DNA of 9,655 nt from Bacillota bacterium (lineage in GTDB: Bacteria; Bacillota; Clostridia; Oscillospirales; Ruminococcaceae). Under the pieces are notes generated by a model. The model was given only the letters and a program-made list of their open reading frames with translations, ran no database searches and was not told where the DNA came from. The stretch's first letter is position 1. Every line of letters begins with the position of its first letter. The stretch covers positions 1 to 9,655 of the forward strand of contig JAEXAZ010000126.1 of the NCBI GenBank assembly GCA_023394255.1, written 5' to 3'. Positions 1 through 6,372 of the stretch are shown here, one piece after another. The position numbers and the translations under genes are program-made.

Positions 1-1103
1 AGCTTGTCAAAGCTTTCCCCCACTGTCCGCTCAGTCGGGGTAAATCCCGGACGTTCGGCATTCGTGGAGTCGGAAAGCAGCGCCAGAACACCGTGGCTGC
101 CCAGTTCGCCGAATCGGGCCAAATCTATGATTCCACCGATAATCGGGGTATAGTCGATTTTAAAGTCGCCGGTCTGGATGATCACGCCGGCAGGTGTGTG
201 GATCGCAAGCGATACGGCATCGGGGATGGAATGGTTGACCCGGATGAATTCCACTTCCATACAGCCCAATTTAAAGGTTTCTCCCGCGGCTATCTGCATC
301 AGCTTGACTTTTCCGAAAAGGCCGTGCTCTTTGAGTTTGTTTGCAATCAGGCCTATCGTCAGTTTGGTCGCGTAAACCGGAACATTTACCTGCTTCAAAA
401 AATAAGGCAGCGCGCCGATATGGTCTTCATGTCCATGCGTGATCACAATGCCGCGGAGTTTTTCGCGGTTTTTGACCACATACGCGAGGTCGGGCAGCAC
501 CAGGTCGACACCCAGCATCTGTTCGTCCGGGAACGTCATGCCGCAGTCCACCATAAACATGTCGTTCTGGCATTCGTACAGGGTTACGTTTTTTCCGACT
601 TCGTTGAGTCCTCCCAGAGGGATAATCCTGACCGGAACCTTGCTCTGCTCTTTCTCTCTGGAACGCCCCTTCTTCGGATGCGTGTTTGCTTTAGGTGCCG
701 GTTGTACGGTGCTTGCCGCCGGCGCCGGCTTTGCGGCAGCGGCCGGTACGCCCGTCTTTGCTGCGGCAGTTTTGGAAACCGCCTGCCTCTGGCCGTTGTT
801 ACCGGGCCGGCGGCCCCGCCGCTGCTGCGGTTTGGCAGCTTCCTGCTTCACTTGTTCCTGCACCGGCTTTTCCTGCTCGGCGGAAACCGCCGCCGGCTGC
901 GCTTTCCGTGTCTGTTCCTTTTTCTTCTCGCGCTTAACCGGCGTTTCCTGCTGGTTTTTCGCAGCAGAAGATGCCCCGGACTGCCGCTGCTTTTTTTTCT
1001 GCGGTGCGGCGCGTTCCACAGAAGCACGCTTTTCCAGCAGATCAAGCCCCAGCCCAAGTTGTTCATCTGTCAGCTTCCCGCCGACTTTTTTTTCATCTGT
1101 CAC
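1..1103 (-). CDS. rnj: Ribonuclease J, N-terminal part (3' end outside window)
   Basis: RNase J is a metallo-beta-lactamase/beta-CASP ribonuclease with endonuclease and 5'-to-3' exonuclease activity in mRNA decay and rRNA maturation. The 367 visible codons show a core starting near residue 156 with LGGLNEVGKN (163-172), the zinc-ligand motif HGHEDH at residues 223-228, an NHS motif at 290-292, and the LLSDSTNAERPGF segment close to the window edge. The reading frame is open to base 1, so the beta-CASP remainder and C-terminal domain are missing here. The GTG start at 1103 is chosen because GGAGGT lies 7 bases upstream and the nearby ATG is in a frame that stops at once. Residues 1 to about 155 precede the core and are rich in Lys, Gln, Ala and Pro; B. 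subtilis RNase J1 has only a short segment there. The gene follows the fusion gene at 1383-3479 on the same strand after a 279-base gap. Family assignment is very secure; J1 versus J2 type is not decided. Confidence 0.95.
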   Translation of the reverse strand, partial: MTDEKKVGGKLTDEQLGLGLDLLEKRASVERAAPQKKKQRQSGASSAAKNQQETPVKREKKKEQTRKAQPAAVSAEQEKPVQEQVKQEAAKPQQRRGRRPGNNGQRQAVSKTAAAKTGVPAAAAKPAPAASTVQPAPKANTHPKKGRSREKEQSKVPVRIIPLGGLNEVGKNVTLYECQNDMFMVDCGMTFPDEQMLGVDLVLPDLAYVVKNREKLRGIVITHGHEDHIGALPYFLKQVNVPVYATKLTIGLIANKLKEHGLFGKVKLMQIAAGETFKLGCMEVEFIRVNHSIPDAVSLAIHTPAGVIIQTGDFKIDYTPIIGGIIDLARFGELGSHGVLALLSDSTNAERPGFTPTERTVGESFDK

Positions 1104-1382
1104 AAATTATACCTCCATATATTGTGCAATTCATTATGTTCTTCACTAAAAATTTCATTTTAAGCAAACGTAAACAATTACCCATCCCTTTGTACTTTTT
1201 GCCGATCAAGAACAAAACGGGATAGGCGTGTGCTATTCAGTTAATCAATCAGAAAACAAGACTCCGTACCGACGCAAGCGGCACCAGCCGTCATTTTGAC
1301 CGCGCGCTTTCAAAAAGCAGCTGCACGTTTTGTGGCGCAAAGCGCACAAAACCAAAAACCGAACACATCATCATTATTTATA
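1104..1382 (-). other. Intergenic gap / probable rnj leader
   Basis: This 279-base stretch separates the fusion gene (stop at 1383-1385) from rnj. I see no credible reading frame, tRNA or known riboswitch. It holds a strong hairpin at 1327-1352 and an AT-rich segment just before the rnj ribosome binding site (complement of 1113-1118). No promoter with good boxes and spacing for rnj could be picked by eye, so it remains open whether rnj has its own transcript or is read from upstream. Confidence 0.5.
1327..1352 (-). terminator. Hairpin after the fusion gene; possible terminator or leader structure
   Basis: The arms GTTTTGTG and CACAAAAC are perfectly complementary. Inside them CGC pairs with GCG around an AAA loop, with one bulged G, giving about 11 base pairs. 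It begins 30 bases past the stop of the fusion gene on the minus strand. No T run follows directly; a short CTTTTT comes about 10 bases later on that strand. It could be a weak terminator, an RNA stabiliser, or a leader element of rnj. The structure is clear; the role is uncertain. Confidence 0.45.
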
Positions 1383-3479
1383 TTAACCGTTCCGCCGCTC
1401 ATTGTCAAGTGAACTGTCAGGGCACCGTCCGGAATCCGCATAGAGCTCCTGCGCAGGCTCCCAGCCGGAAACCTCCGCCAAAGCGTGAAGCGGCGCGCGC
1501 TGAGCCGGGCATAGCAGCAGTACACTTTTCTTCGGATTTCTCACGCCGGAACCGTTCCCGCCCTGTCCCTCTTTTTGCGGATTTTTGCTCTCTGTGCCGT
1601 TTTTTCGCACCATGCCGCTTAATTCCGGCAGGGTAAGCCGCTGCCTGTGCAGGCAGTCCAAAAGCCGGATTGCGGTCATCAGGCCGTCACGCGCCGGCTG
1701 GCGCGCAACAGCCGGCCAATCTTTTTGCCCGGTATTTTCAGTTTGTGCCGGCAGCGCGCATCTATACATTCCCGGCCGGCAGCCATCCATGCCGCCGGCT
1801 GTTTTCGACTGCAGGAATTGATCGATTGCCCGTACCCGCTCGCTTTCCACTTTGAAATAGCCCTCGCAGATTTCCAAATCCGTGCCGTCGGCGGAAATGC
1901 GGAGCAGCACCCCTCCCGACAGGCTGCAGCCCAGCTTTTGCAGGGTTTCGTTCATCAGTTTTTCAATTGCTTGATTGGGGGAGACAGCCTGCGCGGATAT
2001 GCCGGGAAGCCCTTCAAAAGCGAGGCGCAGCAGTTCCCCCCGATAGACCATGCCGATTCCGGACAGATCGACGCGCCCGCCAAATCCGTTCCAGGGGGCG
2101 TATGAAAACTCTTTTTGGGACAAAACAGAACGAAGGTTTTTCATCAGGAAACTGTCAAAGGGCTGGCTGTCGATTTCCAACATTTGGATCCGTCCGGTTT
2201 TTCCGCTGCTGATACGCACGCCGGGAACTGCGTTATGGCGGACGGCAAATTGGAACAGCGCCTGAAACGCGCAGCCAAAATCCAGCACATTCGTCCCCGC
2301 CGCGCGAACGCCGGCAATCAAGGCGTCGGCAAGTACGCGGGAGCTGCAAAACTCATCTGCCGCCACACCGATTGTCCGGCCGCGCAACATCGTTCCCAAT
2401 GCGCATCCCGTTTGTACCGCGAACTCCGGAGTCAATTCCGTTCCGATCTCCCCGACGACCGTACTGTTATAATCCCTATCGGCGGGCGCCTCATCAGAAA
2501 AAGAGAACGCCGTTTGTACGGCCGATTTTGCCACCGCCCCTTTCATCAGCACGGCCCCCGACCTGACGGAAGCGCCGGCACAGACGATGCTGGACTGTAT
2601 GCAGGCGCGTTCCCCCACAAAGCTGTGCGGAAGCAGCGTCCCCGTTTCCACCGCCGCGCCGGAGGCCACAGTGCATCCGTCGTCAAGAACGCTGCCGGCG
2701 CCGACAACGGCTCCCTCGCCGAGATATACGCCATCGCCGATAAAAACCGGCGCGGTCAATCTGTAATGCCCGGCGGGGCAGCGTCCGGCAATCAGGTTTC
2801 CCTGTTCGTCCCGTATTCCCCTGAGCCTGCATCCGGTTTTCCCGTCCAGCAGGTCTTTCTGTGCCTGCCGGTAGGAACTGAGGCTGTCGATACGCCTCCA
2901 ATAGCCGCTGCCACTCCAAAACGCGGTCCTCATTCCGCTGTTAATCAACGTTTTAATAACGTCTCCCGTCAGGGGGTTTTTTCCGCTTTGCATGATATTC
3001 GCCGCGCGCGGGGATAACATATAGATACCGGAATCCCAAACATCCCGGTCCGGTTCGGCGCCGCTTGTCCCTGAACCGCTCGTCCCGCTCTTTCCGGGAA
3101 CCGCGGCTGTAATATCCGCGTTGCTCCTCCGATGCGCTTCAGCCAATTCGGCCAGCGCAAAATCGCACAACAGCCTTCCGTCCATCACAAGTACCGGCTG
3201 TTCTTTTGCATCCTGAATACCGGCTTTTTTCTCTGGACATCCTATGCTTGTACAAAAGCGCAGGGAAATACCTGCAAAGCGCCGTTCCGGATACCGCTTT
3301 GCCGCCGCCTTAGGGTCGTCCAGCACAACCGTACATTCGTCAAAGCCGCAATCGGCAAGCTGCTCCAGAACATATTCCGCCAGCGGCCGGCCGCACAGCC
3401 GGATCATACAGCCCGGCGCTTCGCCGGCCAGCGATTGAAGCTGTTCGCCGATGTCGCCTGCGATCATGATCGCCTTCAT
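1383..3479 (-). CDS. Degenerate sugar-1-P nucleotidyltransferase / beta-helix / phosphohexomutase-like fusion, probable pseudoenzyme
   Basis: The 698-residue product has the domain order of the bacterial mannose-1-phosphate guanylyltransferase-phosphomannomutase fusion family. Residues 1-215 are a Rossmann-type nucleotidyltransferase, about 240-325 are hexapeptide repeats of a left-handed beta-helix, and about 340-690 follow a phosphohexomutase (LTPEF at 349-353, ALIAG at 386-390, a C-terminal domain near 651-680). Key motifs are missing. The nucleotide-binding GGxGTRLxP loop reads AGDIGEQLQSLAG (7-19), the metal-binding Gly-Asp position reads GR (101-102), the second Asp in the usual YWxDIG motif is Arg (YWRRID, 193-198), and EKP is absent. 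The mutase serine loop reads RISSGKTG (422-429) and the metal loop SADGTDLE (529-536). The middle mutase domain also looks shortened. The uninterrupted frame suggests a maintained protein rather than decay. Start ATG at 3479 has GGAGG 8 bases upstream. Partner and function are unknown; a regulatory or scaffold role is only a guess. Confidence 0.8.
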   Translation of the reverse strand: MKAIMIAGDIGEQLQSLAGEAPGCMIRLCGRPLAEYVLEQLADCGFDECTVVLDDPKAAAKRYPERRFAGISLRFCTSIGCPEKKAGIQDAKEQPVLVMDGRLLCDFALAELAEAHRRSNADITAAVPGKSGTSGSGTSGAEPDRDVWDSGIYMLSPRAANIMQSGKNPLTGDVIKTLINSGMRTAFWSGSGYWRRIDSLSSYRQAQKDLLDGKTGCRLRGIRDEQGNLIAGRCPAGHYRLTAPVFIGDGVYLGEGAVVGAGSVLDDGCTVASGAAVETGTLLPHSFVGERACIQSSIVCAGASVRSGAVLMKGAVAKSAVQTAFSFSDEAPADRDYNSTVVGEIGTELTPEFAVQTGCALGTMLRGRTIGVAADEFCSSRVLADALIAGVRAAGTNVLDFGCAFQALFQFAVRHNAVPGVRISSGKTGRIQMLEIDSQPFDSFLMKNLRSVLSQKEFSYAPWNGFGGRVDLSGIGMVYRGELLRLAFEGLPGISAQAVSPNQAIEKLMNETLQKLGCSLSGGVLLRISADGTDLEICEGYFKVESERVRAIDQFLQSKTAGGMDGCRPGMYRCALPAQTENTGQKDWPAVARQPARDGLMTAIRLLDCLHRQRLTLPELSGMVRKNGTESKNPQKEGQGGNGSGVRNPKKSVLLLCPAQRAPLHALAEVSGWEPAQELYADSGRCPDSSLDNERRNG

Positions 3480-3664
3480 ATTCTATTCCTCCGCACATTG
3501 TTCCCATGATACTTCCGCACCGATTCCATTTATCGTAGTATTGCTCTCCCAAAACCATTTTATGCCGTTTTGTATCCTCAAAAAATTTCAGGAAAGGCTT
3601 GTAAAAAAGAGCAATATCGTATACAATAGATAGTTAATTTGGGAAGATAAGCAGGAGGAGCCTT
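3480..3664. promoter_or_regulatory. Divergent intergenic region between the fusion gene and rnhA
   Basis: This 185-base stretch must drive both neighbours outward. The plus-strand promoter for rnhA is clear and listed separately. On the minus strand the best candidate for the fusion gene is a TAAAAT (complement of 3559-3564) preceded 17 bases upstream only by a T-run, which is a poor -35, so I do not call it. Each gene has its own ribosome binding site at the corresponding end. Confidence 0.5.
3599..3627 (+). promoter_or_regulatory. Sigma-A type promoter of rnhA
   Basis: TTGTAA at 3599-3604 and TACAAT at 3622-3627 are separated by exactly 17 bases, close to the TTGACA/TATAAT consensus. It lies about 40 bases before the rnhA start. 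Read by eye; no start-site data. Confidence 0.7.
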
Positions 3665-4114
3665 ATGCCTAAGCAAATCGAAGCGTTTACAGACGGCGCC
3701 TGTTCCGGGAACCCGGGCGCGGGCGGCTGGGGCGCAATTCTGCGTTTCGGCGGACATGAGAAGGAACTGTCGGGCGGCGAACCGATGACGACCAATAACC
3801 GCATGGAATTAATGGCCGTTATTATGGCGCTTTCCGCCCTGAAGGAACCCTGTGAGGTTCTGCTGACAACCGACTCCAGGTATGTTGTGGATTCTGTGGA
3901 AAAGGGCTGGGTATACGGCTGGCAGAAAAAGGGCTGGATGCGCGCACCGGGAGAACCGGCAAAAAATGTGGATTTATGGAAGCAGCTTCTCCCGCTCCTG
4001 CACACACATCATGTGAAATTTCATTGGGTGAAGGGGCATGCCGGGCATCCCGAAAATGAACGCTGTGACGCTTTGGCCGTTCATGCGATTGTGAAAATAA
4101 AAGAAAATTTATGA
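3665..4114 (+). CDS. rnhA: Ribonuclease HI
   Basis: RNase HI cuts the RNA strand of RNA-DNA hybrids, removing primers and R-loops. The 149-residue protein has the usual length and all catalytic acidic residues: D10 in FTDGACSGNPG, E48 in NNRMELMA, D70 in LTTDSRYV and D135 in NERCDALA. The loop histidine H125 sits in WVKGHAGHPEN, and the basic handle region is GWQKKGWMR (85-93). There is no N-terminal hybrid-binding domain, so it is the compact E. coli-like type. The ATG at 3665 has AGGAGG upstream at good spacing (3654-3659). It has its own promoter and is divergent from the fusion gene. The next gene, iscS, has a separate promoter 27 bases after the rnhA stop, so the two are probably not strictly co-regulated. 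Identification is secure. Confidence 0.96.
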   Translation: MPKQIEAFTDGACSGNPGAGGWGAILRFGGHEKELSGGEPMTTNNRMELMAVIMALSALKEPCEVLLTTDSRYVVDSVEKGWVYGWQKKGWMRAPGEPAKNVDLWKQLLPLLHTHHVKFHWVKGHAGHPENERCDALAVHAIVKIKENL

Positions 4115-4131
4115 ATTTTTTAATAAATTTT
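4104..4131 (+). repeat. AT-only inverted repeat across the rnhA stop
   Basis: AAAATTTAT (4104-4112) and ATAAATTTT (4123-4131) are perfect 9-base inverted arms with a 10-base loop, overlapping the rnhA stop codon. A second pair, ATGAATTT (4111-4118) and AAATTCAT (4144-4151), overlaps the iscS -35 box. In such AT-rich DNA either could arise by chance. Possible weak terminator or operator; no firm role. Confidence 0.3.
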
Positions 4132-4140
4132 AAAAATCTA

Positions 4141-4169
4141 TTGAAATTCATACCATTCAGGTATACAAT
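4141..4169 (+). promoter_or_regulatory. Sigma-A type promoter of iscSU
   Basis: TTGAAA at 4141-4146 and TACAAT at 4164-4169 are separated by 17 bases. The expected transcript would start near 4176, giving a leader of about 55 bases before iscS. No iscR-like regulator gene is present in the window, and I cannot identify an IscR or other operator with confidence. Confidence 0.75.
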
Positions 4170-4230
4170 AAGAGTGTTAAAAAGGCTGATATTGTATTAG
4201 TGAATTTCAGAACAGAATGGTGGTTTGGAC

Positions 4231-5421
4231 ATGAAAAGATTTGTATATGCCGATAACGCCGCAACCACGCAGATTTCGGATGAGGTTTTTTCGGCTATGG
4301 AGTATTGGCTGAAGGAAGGCTACGGCAACCCTTCCAGCATTTATGCAAAAGGCCGTGACGCGGGACATGCAATCGAAGACGCGCGCAAATCGGTTGCCGC
4401 CGCGCTGGGCGCGCAGCCTGCCGAAATCTTTTTCGTAGGCTGCGGCTCGGAAGCCGACAACTGGGCGATCAAGGGTACGGCGCACAAGCTGGCGGCCAAG
4501 GGGAAAAAGCACATCATTACGACGACCTTCGAGCATCACGCCGTTTTGCATACCTGCGCCGCGCTGGAAAAGGAAGGGTTCGAAATCACCTATCTGCCTG
4601 TGGATGAAAAGGGCCTGGTTACCGCGCGTCAGGTAGCGGACGCGATCCGTCCCGACACCGCGCTTGTTACCATCATGTACGCGAATAATGAGATCGGAAC
4701 CATCCAGCCTATTCCGGAAATCGGAAAAGCCTGTCGTGAAAAGGGCGTCTGGTTCCACACCGATGCGGTTCAGGCGGTCGGAAATGTGCCGATCAATGTC
4801 GTGGAACAGCAGATCGATATGCTTTCCATGTCCGGACATAAGATCCACGCGCCCAAAGGGGTCGGCGTGCTTTATATCAAAAAAGGGATTGTCCTTCCCA
4901 ACCTGATTGACGGCGGCGGGCAGGAACGCGGACGCCGCGCGGGCACCGAAAATGTCGCTTCCATCGTCGGGCTTGGGCGGGCGATTGAAATCGCATGCTC
5001 CAATTTGCCGGAGAAAAACGAGCGTGTACGCGCTATGCGCGACCGTATTATTGACGCGCTGCTGGAAATTCCTATGGCGCGGCTCAACGGCGACCGTGAG
5101 CACCGTCTCGCCGGAAACATCAATATTTCTTTCCCCGGCGTGGAAGGCGAAGCGCTGCTGCTGTCGCTGGACCTGCTGGGGATCTGCGCCTCCTCCGGTT
5201 CCGCCTGCACCTCCGGTTCCCTCGACCCGAGCCATGTTCTGCTTGCCATCGGGCTGAGCCACGAGGTTGCCCATGGTTCCCTCCGGATCAGCATCAACGA
5301 CTGGACAACCGACGAGGACACCGATCACATCATTGCTTCCGTCCCGCCGACCATCGAAAAGCTCCGGAGCATGTCCCCCATGTGGGAACACATCATGAAG
5401 GGGGAACTGGTGCTGGCATAA
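4231..5421 (+). CDS. iscS: Cysteine desulfurase (IscS/NifS family)
   Basis: This PLP enzyme converts cysteine to alanine and carries the released sulfur as a persulfide to the scaffold encoded next door. The 396-residue protein shows the N-terminal YADNAATT, the substrate/PLP region FEHHAV and NNEIGTIQP, FHTDAVQAVG, the PLP lysine K204 in SGHKIHAPKG, the GRRAGTENV segment, and the catalytic cysteine C326 in SSGSACTSG. Lys and Cys positions are nearly those of E. coli IscS (206 and 328). The long loop around the cysteine and the C-terminal SLRIS element fit the group I, IscS/NifS-like branch rather than the SufS branch. I prefer ATG at 4231, because GGTGG (4219-4223) is 7 bases upstream; an in-frame TTG at 4225 would sit almost on top of it. 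The gene is followed after 55 bases by iscU in the same transcript. Naming as iscS versus nifS is a matter of convention here. Confidence 0.95.
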   Translation: MKRFVYADNAATTQISDEVFSAMEYWLKEGYGNPSSIYAKGRDAGHAIEDARKSVAAALGAQPAEIFFVGCGSEADNWAIKGTAHKLAAKGKKHIITTTFEHHAVLHTCAALEKEGFEITYLPVDEKGLVTARQVADAIRPDTALVTIMYANNEIGTIQPIPEIGKACREKGVWFHTDAVQAVGNVPINVVEQQIDMLSMSGHKIHAPKGVGVLYIKKGIVLPNLIDGGGQERGRRAGTENVASIVGLGRAIEIACSNLPEKNERVRAMRDRIIDALLEIPMARLNGDREHRLAGNINISFPGVEGEALLLSLDLLGICASSGSACTSGSLDPSHVLLAIGLSHEVAHGSLRISINDWTTDEDTDHIIASVPPTIEKLRSMSPMWEHIMKGELVLA

Positions 5422-5476
5422 CCGGCCGGGTTTTAATTGACCACGATCATATTAAGATAGAAAGGGTGTATTCTAT

Positions 5477-5905
5477 ATGCTGTATTCTGATAAAGTATTG
5501 GACCATTTTGCCAATCCCCACAATGTTGGTGAAATCGAAAACGCAGACGGCGTCGGCGAGGTCGGCAACGCTAAATGCGGAGACATTATGAAAATGTACC
5601 TGAAAATTCAGGATGGCGTCATCATGGACGCAAAATTCAAAACGTTTGGCTGCGGTGCCGCAATCGCGACAAGTTCCATGGCGACCGATATGATCAAAGG
5701 GGCCTCGATTGAGGATGCCCTGAAAATCTCCAACAAAGCGGTGGTGGAAGCGCTGGACGGGCTGCCCGCTTCCAAGATTCACTGCTCGGTTTTGGCCGAA
5801 CAGGCTGTCAAGTCCGCTTTAGCCGATTACTATCGCAAGAACGGAGTAGACCCTACTCCGATTGTAGGCGAGATTGGTGAATGCGACGCCTGTAACGTTC
5901 ATTAA
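5477..5905 (+). CDS. iscU: Iron-sulfur cluster scaffold protein (IscU / NifU N-terminal type)
   Basis: This is the scaffold on which [2Fe-2S] clusters are built with sulfur from IscS. The 142-residue protein has the family opening YSDKVLDHFANPHNVGEI and the three ligand cysteines C34 (NAKCGD, with the conserved Asp 36), C59 (FGCGAAIATSS) and C103 (IHCSVLAEQA). It lacks the [2Fe-2S] ferredoxin and C-terminal domains of full NifU. It ends in a short tail with a further CxxC (C136 and C139, in GECDACNVH) that E. coli IscU does not have; this resembles tails I recall on clostridial NifU-like scaffolds. The ATG at 5477 is preceded by AAGGGTG about 8 bases upstream. It is co-transcribed with iscS and followed directly by a strong terminator. 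No HscA/HscB, ferredoxin or IscA gene follows, so this is a minimal two-gene ISC unit. Confidence 0.95.
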   Translation: MLYSDKVLDHFANPHNVGEIENADGVGEVGNAKCGDIMKMYLKIQDGVIMDAKFKTFGCGAAIATSSMATDMIKGASIEDALKISNKAVVEALDGLPASKIHCSVLAEQAVKSALADYYRKNGVDPTPIVGEIGECDACNVH

Positions 5906-5911
5906 AGACAT

Positions 5912-5952
5912 AAAAAACCGCGTCCATGCTTTTGGCATGGGCGCGGTTTTTT
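5912..5952. terminator. Bidirectional Rho-independent terminator between iscU and the holin-like gene
   Basis: The GC stem CCGCGTCCATGC (5918-5929) pairs with GCATGGGCGCGG (5935-5946) with one G-U pair and a 5-base loop. It is flanked by A6 on the left and T6 on the right, so a T tract follows the stem on either strand. It terminates iscSU on the plus strand and overlaps the stop codon of the convergent holin-like gene on the minus strand. Confidence 0.95.
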
Positions 5953-6283
5953 AATGCAAGCTTTCATTCTCCTGTCCATAAACCGCCGGAATGTCCCCCT
6001 TGCTGTTGCGCCACTGCTTTTTCAGCTGGTCGTAATAGACGCTGGTTCCCGCAACCAGGATTCCCTGCGTAATCGAAACGAACAGCCCCATTGCAATTTC
6101 CGGAAGATTGTGAAGCGGGGTTGTCGCCACTACATGGAGCGTTGCAAGCGCAATCCCCGAAATCCCCAAAATGGCGGGAATCCTGTAGTTCGGTATTCTT
6201 GACGCCTTTAATAGTTTCCCCATAAAATACAGAACAGGGATCAAAATAATCAGCTCGGGCCGGATAAAATCCTGATAATTCAT
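5951..6283 (-). CDS. Holin-like small membrane protein (holin superfamily V / Hol44-like)
   Basis: The 110-residue product has three hydrophobic segments at about residues 10-26, 35-54 and 62-84, a basic loop between the first two, and a hydrophilic charged C-terminus. The pattern FIRPELIILIPVLYFMGK, then a short hydrophobic hairpin, then SITQGILVAGTSVYYDQ resembles phage holins of the Hol44 type (assignment from memory of the family). Holins form membrane lesions that release endolysins, but stand-alone chromosomal copies are common in Clostridia and may act in autolysis or protein release. No endolysin, portal or tail gene is nearby, so this is an orphan rather than a prophage part. ATG at 6283 has GGGAGG 7 bases upstream. 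It is divergent from the flippase gene with 89 bases between, and its stop lies inside the iscU terminator. Confidence 0.75.
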   Translation of the reverse strand: MNYQDFIRPELIILIPVLYFMGKLLKASRIPNYRIPAILGISGIALATLHVVATTPLHNLPEIAMGLFVSITQGILVAGTSVYYDQLKKQWRNSKGDIPAVYGQENESLH

Positions 6284-6314
6284 CGAAATTCCTCCCTTGA
6301 AACTGTTATGCCGC

Positions 6315-6343
6315 CATAATGCGGTGTACCGTCCGCATATACT
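6315..6343 (+). promoter_or_regulatory. Possible sigma-E (sporulation) type promoter of the SpoVB-like gene
   Basis: CATAAT at 6315-6320 and CATATACT at 6336-6343 resemble the ATA ... CATACAnT boxes recognised by the mother-cell factor sigma-E, with 15 bases between the two boxes. No good sigma-A -35 fits the TATACT at 6338-6343. B. subtilis spoVB is a sigma-E gene, so a sigma-E promoter would make sense here. The match is short and judged by eye. Confidence 0.35.
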
Positions 6344-6356
6344 ACTTTGTATATGC
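6335..6356. repeat. 8-base perfect inverted repeat in the divergent holin/flippase region
   Basis: GCATATAC (6335-6342) and GTATATGC (6349-6356) are perfect inverted arms around TACTTT. The left arm overlaps the candidate -10 box of the plus-strand promoter, and the element ends just before the flippase ribosome binding site. It could be an operator or a short 5' hairpin; no regulator is identifiable. Confidence 0.4.
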
Positions 6357-6372
6357 AGAAGGAGGGGTTGCG

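Noticed and set aside
93..1163. Long plus-strand frames at 93-1163 and 439-1149
   Set aside because: They are antisense shadows of the RNase J gene, whose minus-strand translation has unmistakable family motifs. Their products are Arg/Phe/Cys-rich low-complexity with no recognisable domain.
2115..3017. Plus-strand frame of 300 codons inside the fusion gene
   Set aside because: It is opposite the fusion gene, which shows clear domain homology; GC-rich codon use produces long antisense frames.
4225..4230. TTG at 4225 as the iscS start
   Set aside because: The ribosome binding site GGTGG is only 1 base upstream of it, whereas ATG 4231 has proper spacing and fits the usual N-terminus.
4207..5391. 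Minus-strand frame of 394 codons opposite iscS
   Set aside because: It mirrors iscS almost exactly and has no motif of its own; iscS is certain.
5951..6283. Prophage remnant suggested by the holin-like gene
   Set aside because: No endolysin, structural, integrase or attachment-site sequence is seen, and both flanks are housekeeping genes.
6319..6372. Upstream ATG at 6319 as the flippase start
   Set aside because: It has no ribosome binding site, would encode through the candidate promoter, and ATG 6373 has a strong GGAGGGG in front.
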